This document shows, one piece after another, positions 1 through 14,000 of a stretch of DNA of 64,000 nt (position 1 is the first letter of the stretch; each line of letters starts with the position of its first letter). The notes under the pieces are model-generated. The model searched no databases and had not been told where the DNA came from. It saw only the letters and a list, made by a program, of their open reading frames with translations. The translations under genes were made by a program, and so were the position numbers. This DNA comes from Ariolimax columbianus (taxonomy: Eukaryota > Mollusca > Gastropoda > Stylommatophora > Arionidae), in assembly GCA_036924085.1 (NCBI GenBank), contig JAVGWX010000012.1:28748901-28812900 (forward strand). Direction: 5' to 3'.

Positions 1-1428
1 GTATGTTGTGCCTGACCCTAACTGACATGTCTGATCAGTATGTTGTGCCTGACCCTAACTGACATGTCTGATCAGTATGTTGTGCCTGACCCTAACTGAC
101 ATGTCTGATCAGTATGTTGTGCCTGACCCTAACTGACATGTCTGATCAGTATGTTGTGCCTGACCCTAACTGACATATCTGATCAGTATGTTGTGCCTGA
201 CCCTAACTGACATGTCTGATCAGTATGTTGTGCCTGACCCTAACTGACATGTCTAATCAGTATGTTGTGCCTGACCCTAACTGACATGTCTGATCAGTAT
301 GTTGTGCCTGACCCTAACTGACATGTCTGATCAGTATGTTGTGCGTGACCCTAACTGACATGTCTGATCAGTATGTTGTGCTTGACCCTAACTGACATGT
401 CTGATCAGTATGTTGTGCCTGACCCTAACTGACATGTCTGATCAGTATGTTGTGCCTGACCCTAACTGACATGTCTGATCAGTATGTTGTGCCTGACCCT
501 AACTGACATGTCTGATCAGTATGTTGTGCCTGACCCTAACTGACATGTCTGATCAGTATGTTGTGCCTGACCCTAACTGACATGTCTGATCAGTATGTTG
601 TGCCTGACCCTAACTGACATGTCTGATCAGTATGTTGTGCCTGACCCTAACTGACATGTCTGATCAGTATGTTGTGCCTGACCCTAACTGACATGTCTGA
701 TCAGTATGTTGTGCCTGACCCTAACTGACATGTCTGATCAGTATGTTGTGCCTGACCCTAACTGACATGTCTGATCAGTATGTTGTGCGTGACCCTAACT
801 GACATGTCTGATCAGTATGTTGTGCTTGACCCTAACTGACATGTCTGATCAGTATGTTGTGCCTGACCCTAACTGACATGTCTGATCAGTATGTTGTGCC
901 TGACCCTAACTGACATGTCTGATCAGTATGTTGTGCCTGACCCTAACTGACATGTCTGATCAGTATGTTGTGCCTGACCCTAACTGACATGTCTGATCAG
1001 TATGTTGTGCCTGACCCTAACTGACATGTCTGATCAGTATGTTGTGCCTGACCCTAACTGACATGTCTGATCAGTATGTTGTGCCTGACCCTAACTGACA
1101 TGTCTGATCAGTATGTTGTGCCTGACCCTAACTGACATGTCTGATCAGTATGTTGTGCCTGACCCTAACTGACATGTCTGATCAGTATGTTGTGCCTGAC
1201 CCTAACTGACATGTCTGATCAGTATGTTGTGCCTGACCCTAACTGACATGTCTGATCAGTATGTTGTGCCTGACCCTAACTGACATGTCTGATCAGTATG
1301 TTGTGCCTGACCCTAACTGACATGTCTGATCAGTATGTTGTGCCTGACCCTAACTGACATGTCTGATCAGTATGTTGTGCCTGAACCTAACCGACATGTC
1401 TGATCAGTATGTTGTGCCTAACCAGACA
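1..1428. repeat. 37-bp satellite array, about 38 copies, continuing off the left edge
   Basis: Head-to-tail copies of a 37-bp unit (it contains TGCCTGACCCTAACTGACAT and then GTCTGATCAGTATGTTG) fill the left edge and are nearly identical to one another. Rare variants such as gcGtgacc and gcTtgacc recur as an adjacent pair near 343-382 and 787-827, which points to segmental duplication of blocks. The same unit occurs once inside a dispersed repeat at 58190-58490. It lies in intron 15 of DNAJC10. Confidence 0.97.
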
Positions 1429-2035
1429 TTAGTCTTCCTCCCTAGCCATTATGGTAAACATCAGTAATCCATTGTCAGCGATTTAAAAATAAAATGTGTT
1501 CAACACTATCACCTTAATGTTTTGTTCATCTCAAAAACTGTCACACTCAAAACAAAAACAACAACAAATTATTTATTAATTTATTTAACTACTCACAAAC
1601 AAATCATACCAATAGACCATCAAATAAAAATGTTACAGGCTCTCAAAATAGCAGCCATAGTTAAACGACGTGACGTCCTGAAAAATAATGTAGCGGCAGG
1701 GAAATTGCATCAATTTGGTATGTAAGAGTGATAAAGATTAATAAGCCACTGTAGTATGCTCAGCTGTGAATAGGTACCTGACTAACCTTTAGGGAAAACA
1801 GACATTCAGGAAGGACAATGGATCCTCCCATCTGAGAAACAGTTGACCTAGTAAGATAAAGTCTCTGCTACTTTATCCCCAACAACAGTTTATGCTTTGG
1901 AACCTGTATTTTCTTTATCCTACTATGCATGAAGGATAAGGTGACAAAGGAGGGTTATACATGGAACTTTCAAGTTATTGCATGTCAACTGCATGAAAAA
2001 CAAAAGTAATGCTCTCTCTCTGTGTCTCTTTCTCA

Positions 2036-2092
<57 letters not shown>

Positions 2093-5000
2093 GATATCTA
2101 TAATGATATACCTTGGCAAGTTTCCTCCACTCTGGGGCAAGCTGTTGACAAGGTCCGCACCATGGAGCATAGAAGTCCACCAACCAAATGTCATCTATAA
2201 ATTTGTTGTATACCCTGTCTTCAAATGAGGCCTGGTCCAGTGAGATGACACGTGGGTTCAGAGTGTCCTAGTAGGAATTCAGAAATTTAAATTAGTCTTA
2301 TGTGGGTGCACACTCCACACATATAGTTGGGGTACCAGGTGTTCTCAGGTTAAATCATCAGCAAGTATTGAATTTGTAATTCTCTCCCTCATCTGCATCT
2401 CTCACAACGACATTGACCTGAATCAAAACTTTACAGGGTTCAAAAAGGAACCCCATACCAAATTTGGTAAAGCTGGGATTAGATATGCAGGAGTACATGA
2501 CCACTTGGGGGAGGAACCTACCTCCTACCAGTCGCGTCAGCAGGGTTGCGGATTGCTGAAAGGTCTCCTAATTTGAAGGTTAGCTGCGAATAAATAAGCA
2601 GCCGTGGACAAAAAACAGGTCGGCAGGCATGGAGGCTGTAAGGATGCAGCCCCTCCACCATGCAAAGACACAACAGGTTAATCACCTGTTTGTCTTAACT
2701 AACGATTACAAGTCAAACCGTAGAGAAAACCGGACTGATCATAACGGTGACGAACAGGCGAGAAATGAGGACCACGATTTACGGAACATGAAATGTAAGA
2801 AAATGGGACAGGGCAATCTGGACCATGACGGCAATATGTCATACTACAGCAGAGTTCCCATGACTGAAAGAGCCAGGGCAGGGGTGGGCTGTATAGTGGA
2901 TAGTAATAACAAAGGATGGAAGTTCATTTCAGAACGACTGATGGTTCTAAGTCTACAACAGGATAGTAAAATGGATATCGTCCCAGTGTATGCACCAAAC
3001 AAAGATGAGAGCACTGACAAAGAAGATGAATTTTATGAGCTCCTTCAAAGGACCATTGACGATTGCCAAAATGAAATACTTCTCCTTGGAGACTTCAACG
3101 CAAGAGTTGGAAACGACTATTCTAGATGGGACGGAGTGATCGGTAGGTATGGAGAAGATGTCTTCTTCTTCTTCTTCGTACGCTGTTTACAGCGTTTGTT
3201 AAGCCTGTGGCTCAGTGCATTCGATTTCAACAGGCGTTTCTGTAGGGTTGCCCTCCTTAGCCTTTGGCTGTCCCCAGCTTAACTGCAAGGCAGCAGTTGT
3301 TTTTGGTCAGAGTTGTCTCTCTTGGGAAGTTGTCTTGCAGGACTATCGAGTCTTCCCTACTCGTGTCTATAGGGTTTGGCAATGATATGATGGACTATGT
3401 ACTAGTTTGTACTATCCTGGAAGAGAGGCAGTCCAGTGTGACTTTGTCCCAGGATCGTCACGTCCTGCCAGAAACGTAGCTTATGCATGTGAGTGAGGTA
3501 CCTCTTTGCTCCCTTTATTTTCTCGGCTCATCTGCAGTGATTGTACGCCTAGCATTCCTCGCCACCCGGGAGGTTGTCACAATAGGACAGGAGGTGCAAT
3601 GTCCGCTGGACTGCATCTCTTCTGCGTCCATTGGGATGACTGATAGCAGACAGAGGCAAAGAGCGAGGCAGGAGTGCATTTTGCCAGGTGCATTTCTGCG
3701 GCTCGATCGGACCGGGCTGAGACGCAAGCCCCAGCCATGTCGTAGCCTCCCATCACAGCGATGCTGAGATTTAGGGCGGGATTCTGGCTTAGAGGCGTTC
3801 GGCCGTAATCCCTCAGATGGTAGCTTATCAGCCAAGCACGTGGACCAAATGTCAGCGACCTGTGATTCCTCTCGAAATAGTGCATTTGACCAGGGGACAA
3901 GCCTGGACTTGCACGGAGATGTTGTTCGCCTGGGGAGCGGACATATCTCATGGTCAAGGGTTGAGTCTCAGCAGTGAGGTAGCTGATCTACTGCTTAGGG
4001 CACCCCGACCGAGAACTAAGTCTTCTACAAATGGTTTCATACCTCATCGCCGTATGGGGTGAATATCCAGCAGCTTCCCGCCCGCTTTGATCAGCGGACG
4101 GCAGAGACCTCATTCTCCGGCTCGAACGGGCGGGGCTGGAGTCCCAGGTCCCCACCATGTCAAAGCCTCCCTTTGCATTCGTGCTGAGCTGCTGTTGGGC
4201 GGGATTTTGGCTTAGAGGCGTTCGGCCGTAATCCCTCACCTTGTAGCCTCGCGCCGTTGGCTTATCAGCCTAGTACGTGAACCAAATGTCTGCGGCTCCT
4301 CTCGAGTTAAGCAGGATTACCGTAGCAACGCCCTGTCATTAGTAGGGTAAAACTGACCTGTCTTCCGAGGGTCTATTTCCAGCACCCGTTCAATATTAGC
4401 CAGGACGTATCAATAGAGGGCTTTTAGTTTGTCAATGGCCAAGTTTCTGGAACCTGCGATTTCTGCAGGGTTAAGACCAGATTACTGTAGCAGGCGCTCT
4501 TTCATTAGGGGGTTAAGAGACTGACCTGTCTTCCGTGGGTCTAATACCAGCACATGTTCACTATTAGACCCCACGAAGGTGCTCTCGATGTGACAGTCAT
4601 TCTACAGTATTGGCGTGTTAAGTCAATTTAAGCCGCAGGCTCCACTCCTGATAGTGCTCTTCCGTCAATTCCTTTATCAAACACTGAATGCAGACCAACC
4701 GAGCCACAGAGGGCATAACCCCAGATTTCTGAGGGTCTAAATCCAGCACCAGTTCCATATTAGACCCAAGGAAAGTGGTCTCGGCAGGACATGATGGTAT
4801 AACTCAAGGCAGCTTGGCTCCACAAGAAGATACCAACAGATTGGGAGGTTACCATAATAATACCAATATTTAAAAACGGTGACAATTGACAATGTGAAAA
4901 TCAAAAGTATTTCCCTTCTCAGTGTCCCCGGGAAAGTCTACTCTAGGATTCTAGAACAGCGATTAAGAGATCTAGCAGAGCCAAATATGTACGAGGTTCA

Positions 5001-8000
5001 ATGTGGGTCTAGCAGAGCCAAATATGGACGAAGTTCAATGTGGGTTTAGGGCAAACAGAATTACTTATCTTTCTACTCAGACAGCTGGGTGAAAAGGCTC
5101 TTGAATATTTAAAGGATGTGCATCTCTGCTTTTTTTAAATTTGGAGAAAGCATTTGATGAAATTCCTTGGGACAAACTCTGGGAGTCCCTGACAAGAAAG
5201 AACATCCCAGGACTCCTGATCTCTGCCCTTCAGAATTTCTAAAAAACATGCAGAAATTATGTGCGGACACCAAATCAAAAGTCAGGAGAGTTCAGGGCCA
5301 CTATGGAGTAAGACAGGGTGACATTATATCACTTGACCTTTTCATACTCCTCATGTATGAAGTCTTCAAAGCCTGCAAGGAACGAACAAAAATGTATGAA
5401 GTAGGGTAATGGAAGATGAGACCAAGTTACATATCGGAGCTAGCATTTGCGGATGACACGGCCCTGATCACAAAATCTGAGGCACATCTAAAGATCAACT
5501 TGCAGGTCTGGGAAGAAGAGTTATAGAAGAGAGGAATGCACATCAGCAACTCCAAACAAAAACCATGGTGATCGCCAGAGATGAGAAGAGACATTAGTGA
5601 ACACTGGGAACATGAGCCCTGGAGCAGGTCAGCAACTCCAAATATCTAGGAGTTGTAATAGACAGCAGGGGAGGAATCAAAGAAGAGTTAACTGCACAAA
5701 GGGCAGCAGCAGGTAGACTGTTCCATGCAATAAACATAGGTTTCCTCAGCAAAAGAGAAATAAGCAGGAAAACAAAGATGGATGTATACCACTCGACCTA
5801 TGTGCATGTCCTGACATATGAATGTGAGTCATGGGCTGTGAGTCATGGGCAATGACCACAGCCCAAGAAAGGCAACTACAAACTTTAGAAAGGAGGTACC
5901 TAACAATAACGGTTCAGGAGACGAAAAGGGACAAGATCCGTAACATGACAATACATAGCAATCTCAAAGTCCAACCCCTGCAGACACAAGTGAATCCCAA
6001 CTGCAGTGGTTTGGCCATGTCTGTAGAATAAAAGAAGATCGGATATCATGGCGGTCATGGGTGATAAAAAGTCAAGGAAGCAGACCCCAAGGACATCGGG
6101 AAGACAACATATGACAGTCCCTAAGTGACAGAGGGCTGAATTGGAAAGAGGCCAGGAAAAAAACAGCGGATAGAACAGTATGGCATTCCCTCTGGCAAAC
6201 CTCTACACCACACGGTAGAAGAGAAACGACTAAGTAAGTAAGAGTACATGATCAACATTTTCACTATGCAGACACAAGCATACATCTTTGCTTTTTATTA
6301 TATAAATACATTTATTTATATTTATTTCATTGAGTTTTGGAAGTTAACTCTTTCCTCGAATTTGTTCAAAAAACTTAAATTCCACTTTGTTATTTTTCTT
6401 ATTGCCCTGGTTTCTTCCATCGTAGTTCGCATTTCATAATTATCAAACTATGATCAGTATAAGCATCTGCACCAAAGTAAGCAATCGTGTCTTAAAACTT
6501 GGTTTCTATAACTTGTTTTCACCATAGTGTAATCTATGATCTATTAGATATAACTTATCGTCATTATACTGGTTTAGAATCTGTGTACAACAAGGTTTTG
6601 TCTTGTCTTTCCTGTAACCGCAAGAGGTTGTATGGGCATCATTCAGAGTGTGAGTGATGTGCCGTGGGCATCTTGCTCCCAACTTCTTCCCGGGCGATGT
6701 GTTTTAGTCCACTATTGTGCCATGTGTACATTTCACAGCCACACCAAAACCGACACTGTATGCAAATAGAGCGAAGGGTGTCATATTGTGAAGTTCAACT
6801 GTGTGCACTAGACCATGGAAATATGACACAGGGTAACCAAAATATTATTACATATAGTCTATGATAATTCCAGGATAATCGAATTTAAAAAAATAAATAA
6901 ATAAATTAACTAATCTAAATGGAAAACAGCAACATATTTCCGTGGACACAAGTGTAAGAAGTTGACTAGTGTGAATTCCAGACAAACCCGTGGCCTGGTG
7001 GTATCCATAATGGACTAAGACACGAGAGCAAAGTTAGACCTATGGCTTGATAGGCACTATCTTTGCTGCTCTCCCCAGATTCCTTTACTTTTCTATGTGT
7101 ATTTCCTCCTATTCTGTATATGTATGATTATATAAAAGTAAAAGTAAAGTAAAGTATCCCATAGCATTACAACCGTAGGTGTGTGAGGTGTTAGCGATCT
7201 CACATTTCAAAGGCTCGGCTATATGAGGGCGGTAGCCATCACCTCTCCCTCGCCGCTTTTACTTCCCGGACTGAACCGGTATCCATTTAAGGCTGGGTCA
7301 ACCCGGGAGCCATTGCGGTCTGAAAAAAACACATTACCGCCTCAACTGGGGAATAAATCGAGGACCACTCAGATGCGAAGCCAGCGCGCTAACCACTGCA
7401 CTACTCGGCTCCACGATTATATATATATATATCCATCCATCCATCCACCCACATCTTATCTTATCTTATCTTATCTAATACCTAGTACCTATGTACCTAT
7501 GTACGTATGTATGTATGTATGTATGTATGTATGTATGTATGTATGTATGTATTTATTAATGATTCCCTTTCTTGTAATAGTGTGTCTCCCAGAGTAACCC
7601 AATTGTCTGTAGTGTCATTTATTCCTGTGAGAACAAAGAGATAAACCTCAAAGAGTAAAGAGAGTGTGGATGACATACTTACAGTTATAAATTCCAATAT
7701 ATCCTGCATTCTGTGTTGTCCGTGGTACTGAAGCGGTATGCTCTGGTTGTAGAAGATGGTAGTAGGATACGAATGGATATTGTACTGAAAACAAAACAAA
7801 ACACTGATTAGTACATCTGTGATAGAATAGTATATGCACCATCAACTGGAGGTGATCTGACCAATAAGAAGGAGCCCTCCTTCGAGCAAGTGTATTGACC
7901 TCTTTCATTTGACACTATCGAGGGTTTCACTTGGTTCAAAACTGCAATGTTGCCGGTTTTTGAGTTTATTTTCCCCTTGATGAACTTGGGGGATTGAATA

Positions 8001-11000
8001 AGGTTGCTAGGCTGGCAACTTAATCCTTCCACCAGCTTGAGGTGATGTTAAATCTACTATTTTGCTGTACTTAATTTGCTACCTTACATTCCAATGTCCA
8101 TTATGGTTATTCAACAGTCAGCTTTAGCATTAACATTTAACCTTAACCCTACCAGATTAAAAAATTACGTTCATTTCCTGCAGCTTTATTTTCTGTACGT
8201 TACAACTCATATATGTAATGTCAGTTCTACTAAATGACTCTGTGATGTGGGGAACAAATAAAACTGCAACAAAAAAGAGCGAAGCTTTCATCAATGGATG
8301 CCTGCAGTAAATAGAGGGATTAAAATGGTATGATAAAATCACTAATATGGAACAGCGGGACAGAATATCAGTGGAGCTTGACGTAAGGAAACGACACTGG
8401 TGTAGAATAGGACACACATTATGGAAAATAGCTGATAGCATTACAAGACAGTCTCTGTTCTGAAATTCCAAAGACAAGAGAAATAGAGGCAGACTTGAAC
8501 ACACATGAAGAAAAGAGCTGGCAATAAACATAAAAGCAGCAGGAAGACGTTGGCGGAGCTGGAAAAGTTGGTACAGGGCAGGAAGTCTTGTCGTGTAGTG
8601 GTTGAAGACCTGTGCTTCGCAGGGAGCTTGAAAGGTTTTGATGATTGATGGAACTGTGCAATGCAGCACAGCATATATTATGCTGAATAAAGATTGAATG
8701 CACAATGAGATAAAAAGAGTTTTGGATAGAAATGTTAGCCTCCCAAATTGCTTTTGGGCTTGATGTATTTTTCATTGAATGAACCAATCAGGTCCCAGTA
8801 ACAACCATGTTATATGAGGCTCTAAAGAAACAACTTACCATTTGACACAGGCTGCTGTGAACTGTGCAATCCACTGTACCAAAGTTGACCTTTGAATCAT
8901 AGAACTTTGAAGCCTTCTTGAATTCTGGAAGCAGTCTCATACATGGAGGGCACCACTGGAATAAAAACGCAATCAAATAAAATGGAGGAGGTTCTTTGCT
9001 GAAGGTGACATTCCTTGATGTTTGTAATCAATAATCCTGGTATTCAATCAGGCAAAGGGAGTACCTGATGCCAGTTAGCCACAAGTTGTTTAAACTCAGT
9101 TCTGTCTTTTGCCCTGGAGTACCATGTTGGACCAAGGGTTTTACTCAGGCCACCTCCCCATCTCATTAGTGGATGTCCTCAGGGACATTTAAAGTTGTAT
9201 TTATAGGGTTGAAGAATAAAGGCTGCTTGCACCTGGAAGCACTGCACAAGCAAGCTTTTTATTTTACCTCCCAATAGAAACAAAACTTATGCCTTACTGA
9301 GGTTTCAAACACATATCTTTGGGATTAGAAGACCAACATTCACAGTACTTGCCCTGCCACTCAACATTCATAGGAGAAATTAACTTTTCAACAAAACATA
9401 ACTTCATTCACAAAACATGCTACACAAATGAATGACAGTTTTTAAAATAATGGTAACCATATAAAACACATTCTGTTATCTTATTATGCATAGAGACATT
9501 TAGAGCACCTGGTAACATCAAGCTAAGTCTCCAGTTAAAACAGTGGCATCTCATATAATCTACAGAGTAGGTCAAACAACCAACTTCCCAAACGACTGTG
9601 ATACTGTGATGAAGAAGAAGAGAATGTCCAAACACAGATGTGCAAGTACGTTGGGAGTGCAGACTTATCATGAGCATTTGAAATCTGCAGAGAACAGTGG
9701 CATGACATGATCAGATGAATTCAACATCAGTCTCCAGACTGACTAACCTAAAAGCTGATGATGAATGTGGAAGAAGGCTGATCAGCCATTTAATAAATTA
9801 ATCAAGCATTGAGCTTGAGTTTAGTCTGAAAACTGTCATTTCTCTTCACAATTGATTTTCATATTTAATCTGCAGTCACATACCATAATGAAGTCGCTAA
9901 CACGTCCTTCACTTCAACAGTATCTGGGACTGCAGTTACGTACCACAATGAAGTCACTAACACTTCCTCCACCACAACAGTACCTGGGACAGCAATCACA
10001 GACCATAATGATGTCTCTAACACTTCCTCCACTACAACAGTATCTGGAACATAACATACAAGGTTAGAAGTTAAGCTTTACAAGCACCTTTGCTCCAACC
10101 CCTAGGGCCAACAGCGCATGAATAAAAAGACACAAAAGGATAAGAACTTTACTTACAGGAGCAAAGAAGTCCACGAACCAGGGATCTTTACTGTGAACTA
10201 CTCGATGTGGAAAGTCTGCAGGGCTGAGGTTCTCCAGAGGGTTCTCAGCACTGTCTTCTACAAAAGCTGCGATATCATGGGCTGTGACACGACCTGAGAT
10301 GGAACATAAAATGGAACATAGTACAGGCATAACTTCATATTTCAATAGGTTAGGGATCAAAGTGGTCCACCAGGGTCTTTGTGTATGATAAGGACAAGAA
10401 TAGCATGACTGCCCCACAGAGAGCATGTCGTAAGAGGCGACTAACTGGTTAAGTGGTTTGTCTAGAGCAGCATAAATGCCGCCAAACAGACTGCAGATCT
10501 ACTTTGCTCTAGTATTTGAGTCTATTAAGATGGACTTGCACATTGGTTAACCCTCCGCAGCACTTGTCCCAATGCAGCAGAGTAATGAGCTACTCGACCC
10601 CAGTCCGCTAGGCAGCAAATCCTCCTCAGAGCTTGTACCTAAACAGGGACATCCGTCCCTGTAGAGGAACAGGTCGACTTAGATTTAAGGACTAAGAAGA
10701 GATCAAAGGGTCAACGAAAGCCGAAAATGGATGCATTTCAAAGCATAACCTTCATTTAGCTTACAAATGCATTATCCTCTGTTGCCAGTTCCAGATGCAG
10801 AACCATATCCACATTTAAATTAACGTCTTTATTACTGGTTTAGAAGACTGCAGAACCTGTATACAACCAGTTTCATTAACATTCCTTGCTCTAAAAGCTA
10901 TTTGTATATAATCTAATCTTAAATGCACTAATTGTTCCTGCCTCCACTACTTCCTGTGGCAATGCATTCCAAGCATTTACTACTCTCTGACTAAAAAAAT

Positions 11001-14000
11001 ATTTTCTAATAACTAACCTGGACCTTACTTTAGTTAATTTGCAGATATACCCTTTTGTTCTTGTAGGTGGTTGTATTTTTAATACCCTCTTGTTCTTGTA
11101 GGTGGCTGTATTTTTAATAAAACTTGTTATAGTCTAATTTATCCTTTCCTTTGGTTATCTTATAAATCTGTATTGTCACCTCTAATTTTCTTTCTTCTAG
11201 ACACTGTATGCCAGTTTTGTTTTTAGTCTTTTCTCATAACTGTAATTCTGGAATCCCAATATCAGTTTTGTCACTCTTCTTTGTATTATTTCCAGCATGT
11301 TTATATCTCCTCTACGATAAGGACTCCAGACCTGTAATAAGTACTACAATCTAGGTCTAACTTTATACAGTTTGATAATCACTTCCTTGAAGTTGGAATT
11401 TGAAGTGATGGCCTCCGCTGTTTCTTCGAAGTCGTCTGTTACGGAGGGAGTAAACTTTTTCCATACACCTATCAGATTAGATTCTTTAACTTTTCTATAT
11501 CTAATAACTTTGGTGCTTTCCAGAATACTGAATCCTTGCCAAAAGATTTGTAATTTATTTTTGTTTAGATCCCTCATCCACACCATCATCTAGTGCAGCT
11601 TATAACCTTGGTTAGAGTGTCTTTTTGTTGTCCCTTTCTGGCGTTCACCCTAAAAAGGACGTGACCTTTCGGCCAAACACATCTGGTTTCAGCAAGATAT
11701 TTTTGGGACCAGGTTTACTTTTCCCCTTTGATCTCTATTCTCTTAACTAGACCCCACGAGTGCAGTCAATTTCCAGTGCTGCCACTTGGAGATGGGATAG
11801 GCTCTCTTGGTCAGCTCTGGTTCACTAACAATGACTCAAGCAGTCAGCTATGAGTTGCTTGTTGGCTGCTGTCAGTCCATTCACTGTTGCATCTTTGGCC
11901 CCAAATGCCCATCTGATACAGTAGGAAACAAATGATGACATTACTCCTTCATCCATAGAATGCAGCAGCAAAGCTATAAATTTCTTTGTGAGCATGAATC
12001 ATCAGGCTTGTAGAATTATCCAAAAGCAGTAGGATTGCAAAGGCAATATTCTGTTGAAGACAATAATTTTCAACAGCAGACTTGAAATAATAAGCGAACC
12101 AAGTTGTCAATGATTCACCATCCAGATCTGGTGTTTTGGAATGAACAGGGAGAGGAAGACTTCCAATCACTTTTTTTCAGGGTCCGAACTGCAGCACCGC
12201 AAATGAGCTGACAGCAGCCAGTGACTCATAACTGGCTGCTTGCACCAGGGTCAGCGAACCAGAGCTGACCAAGACTCTATTCCGCCTCCAAGCGATGACC
12301 CTGGAAACAAGCTGCACTAGTGTAGCCTAGCAAAGAGAGGAGGGATCGCTGTGAGAAGGCGAACCCTGTACCCAAAAAAGTCAGCTGAAAATGGATGTGT
12401 TGGGTCAAAAGACACAGCTTTTGCAGCTTCGCTTTAAACTACAACAAACATCCTTTTCAGGTTGGATGTCAATAAAGGAATATTTTTTCAGCGCCCTGAG
12501 ATTTTCTGAATGATAAATAAATATAGGCTTTAGCTTGCACCCTGACTGTATTAGCCCGTAGCACAAGAGTAAGTGTATTTTTATCAGCAGTAAATCCAGG
12601 CCTTGACTTTTCCTCTTTGGCAACAAAAAATGTGGATGGCATCTTCTTCTAAAAGAGGATGTCTTCATCTACTTTGAAGATTTTCATCTTGTAAAAAAGA
12701 CAACTAAAGACAGTTGTACAAACGCTGGTAACCTCATCATGTGAAATAAATTGCCACTAAAAAAAATCACGACCGGGTGCTTTGGATGTATAGGTCTACC
12801 AAATTCATTCAAATGTAGCAGTGGTCTTATGCTCCAGCTGGAATGAAAAAGAACCAGGATGGTGATAGCTGTCCACCAGGGTTCTCAATAGGACAGTGGC
12901 AGCCACCATGCAATGAAATCTCTAACACTTCCTCCACTACAATAGAATCTGGGACTGCAGTCACATACCATAATGATGTCTCTAACACTTCCTCCACTAC
13001 AATAGAATCTGGGACTGAAGTTACATTCCATAAGTAAGTCTCTAACACTTCCTCCACAACAACAGTATCTGGGACTGAAGTTACATACCATAAGTAAGTC
13101 TCTAACACTTCCTCCACAACAACAGTATATGGGACTAAAGTTACCTACCATAAGTAAGTCTCTAACACTTCATCCACAACAACAGTATCTGGGACTAAAG
13201 TTACATACCATAAGTAAGTCTTTAACACTTCCTCCACAACAACAGTATCTGGAACTGAAGTTACATACCATAAGTAAGTCTCTAACATTTCCTCCACAAC
13301 AACAGTATCTGGGACTGAAGTTACATACCATAAGTAAGTCTCTAACACTTCCTCCACAACTACAGTATCTGGGACTGAAGTTACATACCATAAGTAAGTC
13401 TCTAACATTTCCTCCACAACAACATTATCTGGGACTGAAGTTACATATCATAATGATGTCTCTAACACTTCATCCACTACAACAGTATCTGGGACTGAAG
13501 TTACATACCATAAGTAAGTCTCTAACACTTCCTCCACTACAACAGTATCTGGGACTAAAGTTACATACCATAAGTAAGTCTCTAACACTTCCTCCACTAC
13601 AACAGTATCTGGGACTAAAGTTACATACCATAAGTAAGTCTCTAACACTTCCTCCACTACAACAGTATATGGGATTACATCATCATTTCAACTGTTAGGG
13701 AAGATGAAAGAGCTGGCCACCCCACTCCACACAAAAAGCCGAGACCTAGTACAATAAATTCCCAAACACTTCATCACTGACAGCAGTTTCCTGCTATGCA
13801 GCTACCTTTCTTCTTCTTGTCCTTTGTCACTCCAGTTGGAACATGTAGTCATCACTACAGTCTGCCTCCTTCGGGAAGCCAAATCACGTTCTATGCTTTT
13901 CAAGTGGTGGTTTCTATAGTAATTTGTCTTAAGAGATGAGATTGCTAGCCTCATGAACAGCTCTCTTTAGTCACCATTTATGATATGAATGGAGGCACTG

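Larger units (their letters stand above)
11393..12720 (-). pseudogene. Tigger/pogo-like transposase relic split by two SINE-like inserts
   Basis: Three minus-strand pieces lie in the order of a pogo/Tigger DDE transposase. At 12700-12425 is the start of the DDE domain, with [20 protein letters not shown]. At 12170-11900 are [20 protein letters not shown] and ILLLLDN, which carries the second catalytic Asp. At 11600-11393 is the C-terminal end, with [12 protein letters not shown] and [12 protein letters not shown]. The gaps are filled by copies of one SINE-like repeat in opposite orientations (12170-12420 plus, 11610-11890 minus). Frames are broken, so it is non-functional. Confidence 0.75.

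Noticed and set aside
1..1428. Regular short repeats at 1-1428 and 17166-18945 considered as CRISPR arrays
   Set aside because: Units are contiguous with no unique spacers, in an animal intron. They are satellites.
3485..4062. Several open frames of 80-126 codons on both strands
   Set aside because: They lie in 28S rRNA-derived sequence, which is GC-richer and so has fewer stops. They are not proteins.
13129..13698. A 189-codon plus-strand frame of 20-residue repeats, with parallel frames on the minus strand at 12827-13657
   Set aside because: The 60-bp tandem period keeps frames open on both strands. The peptides (for example [20 protein letters not shown]) have no start context or homology pattern beyond the DNA repeat.
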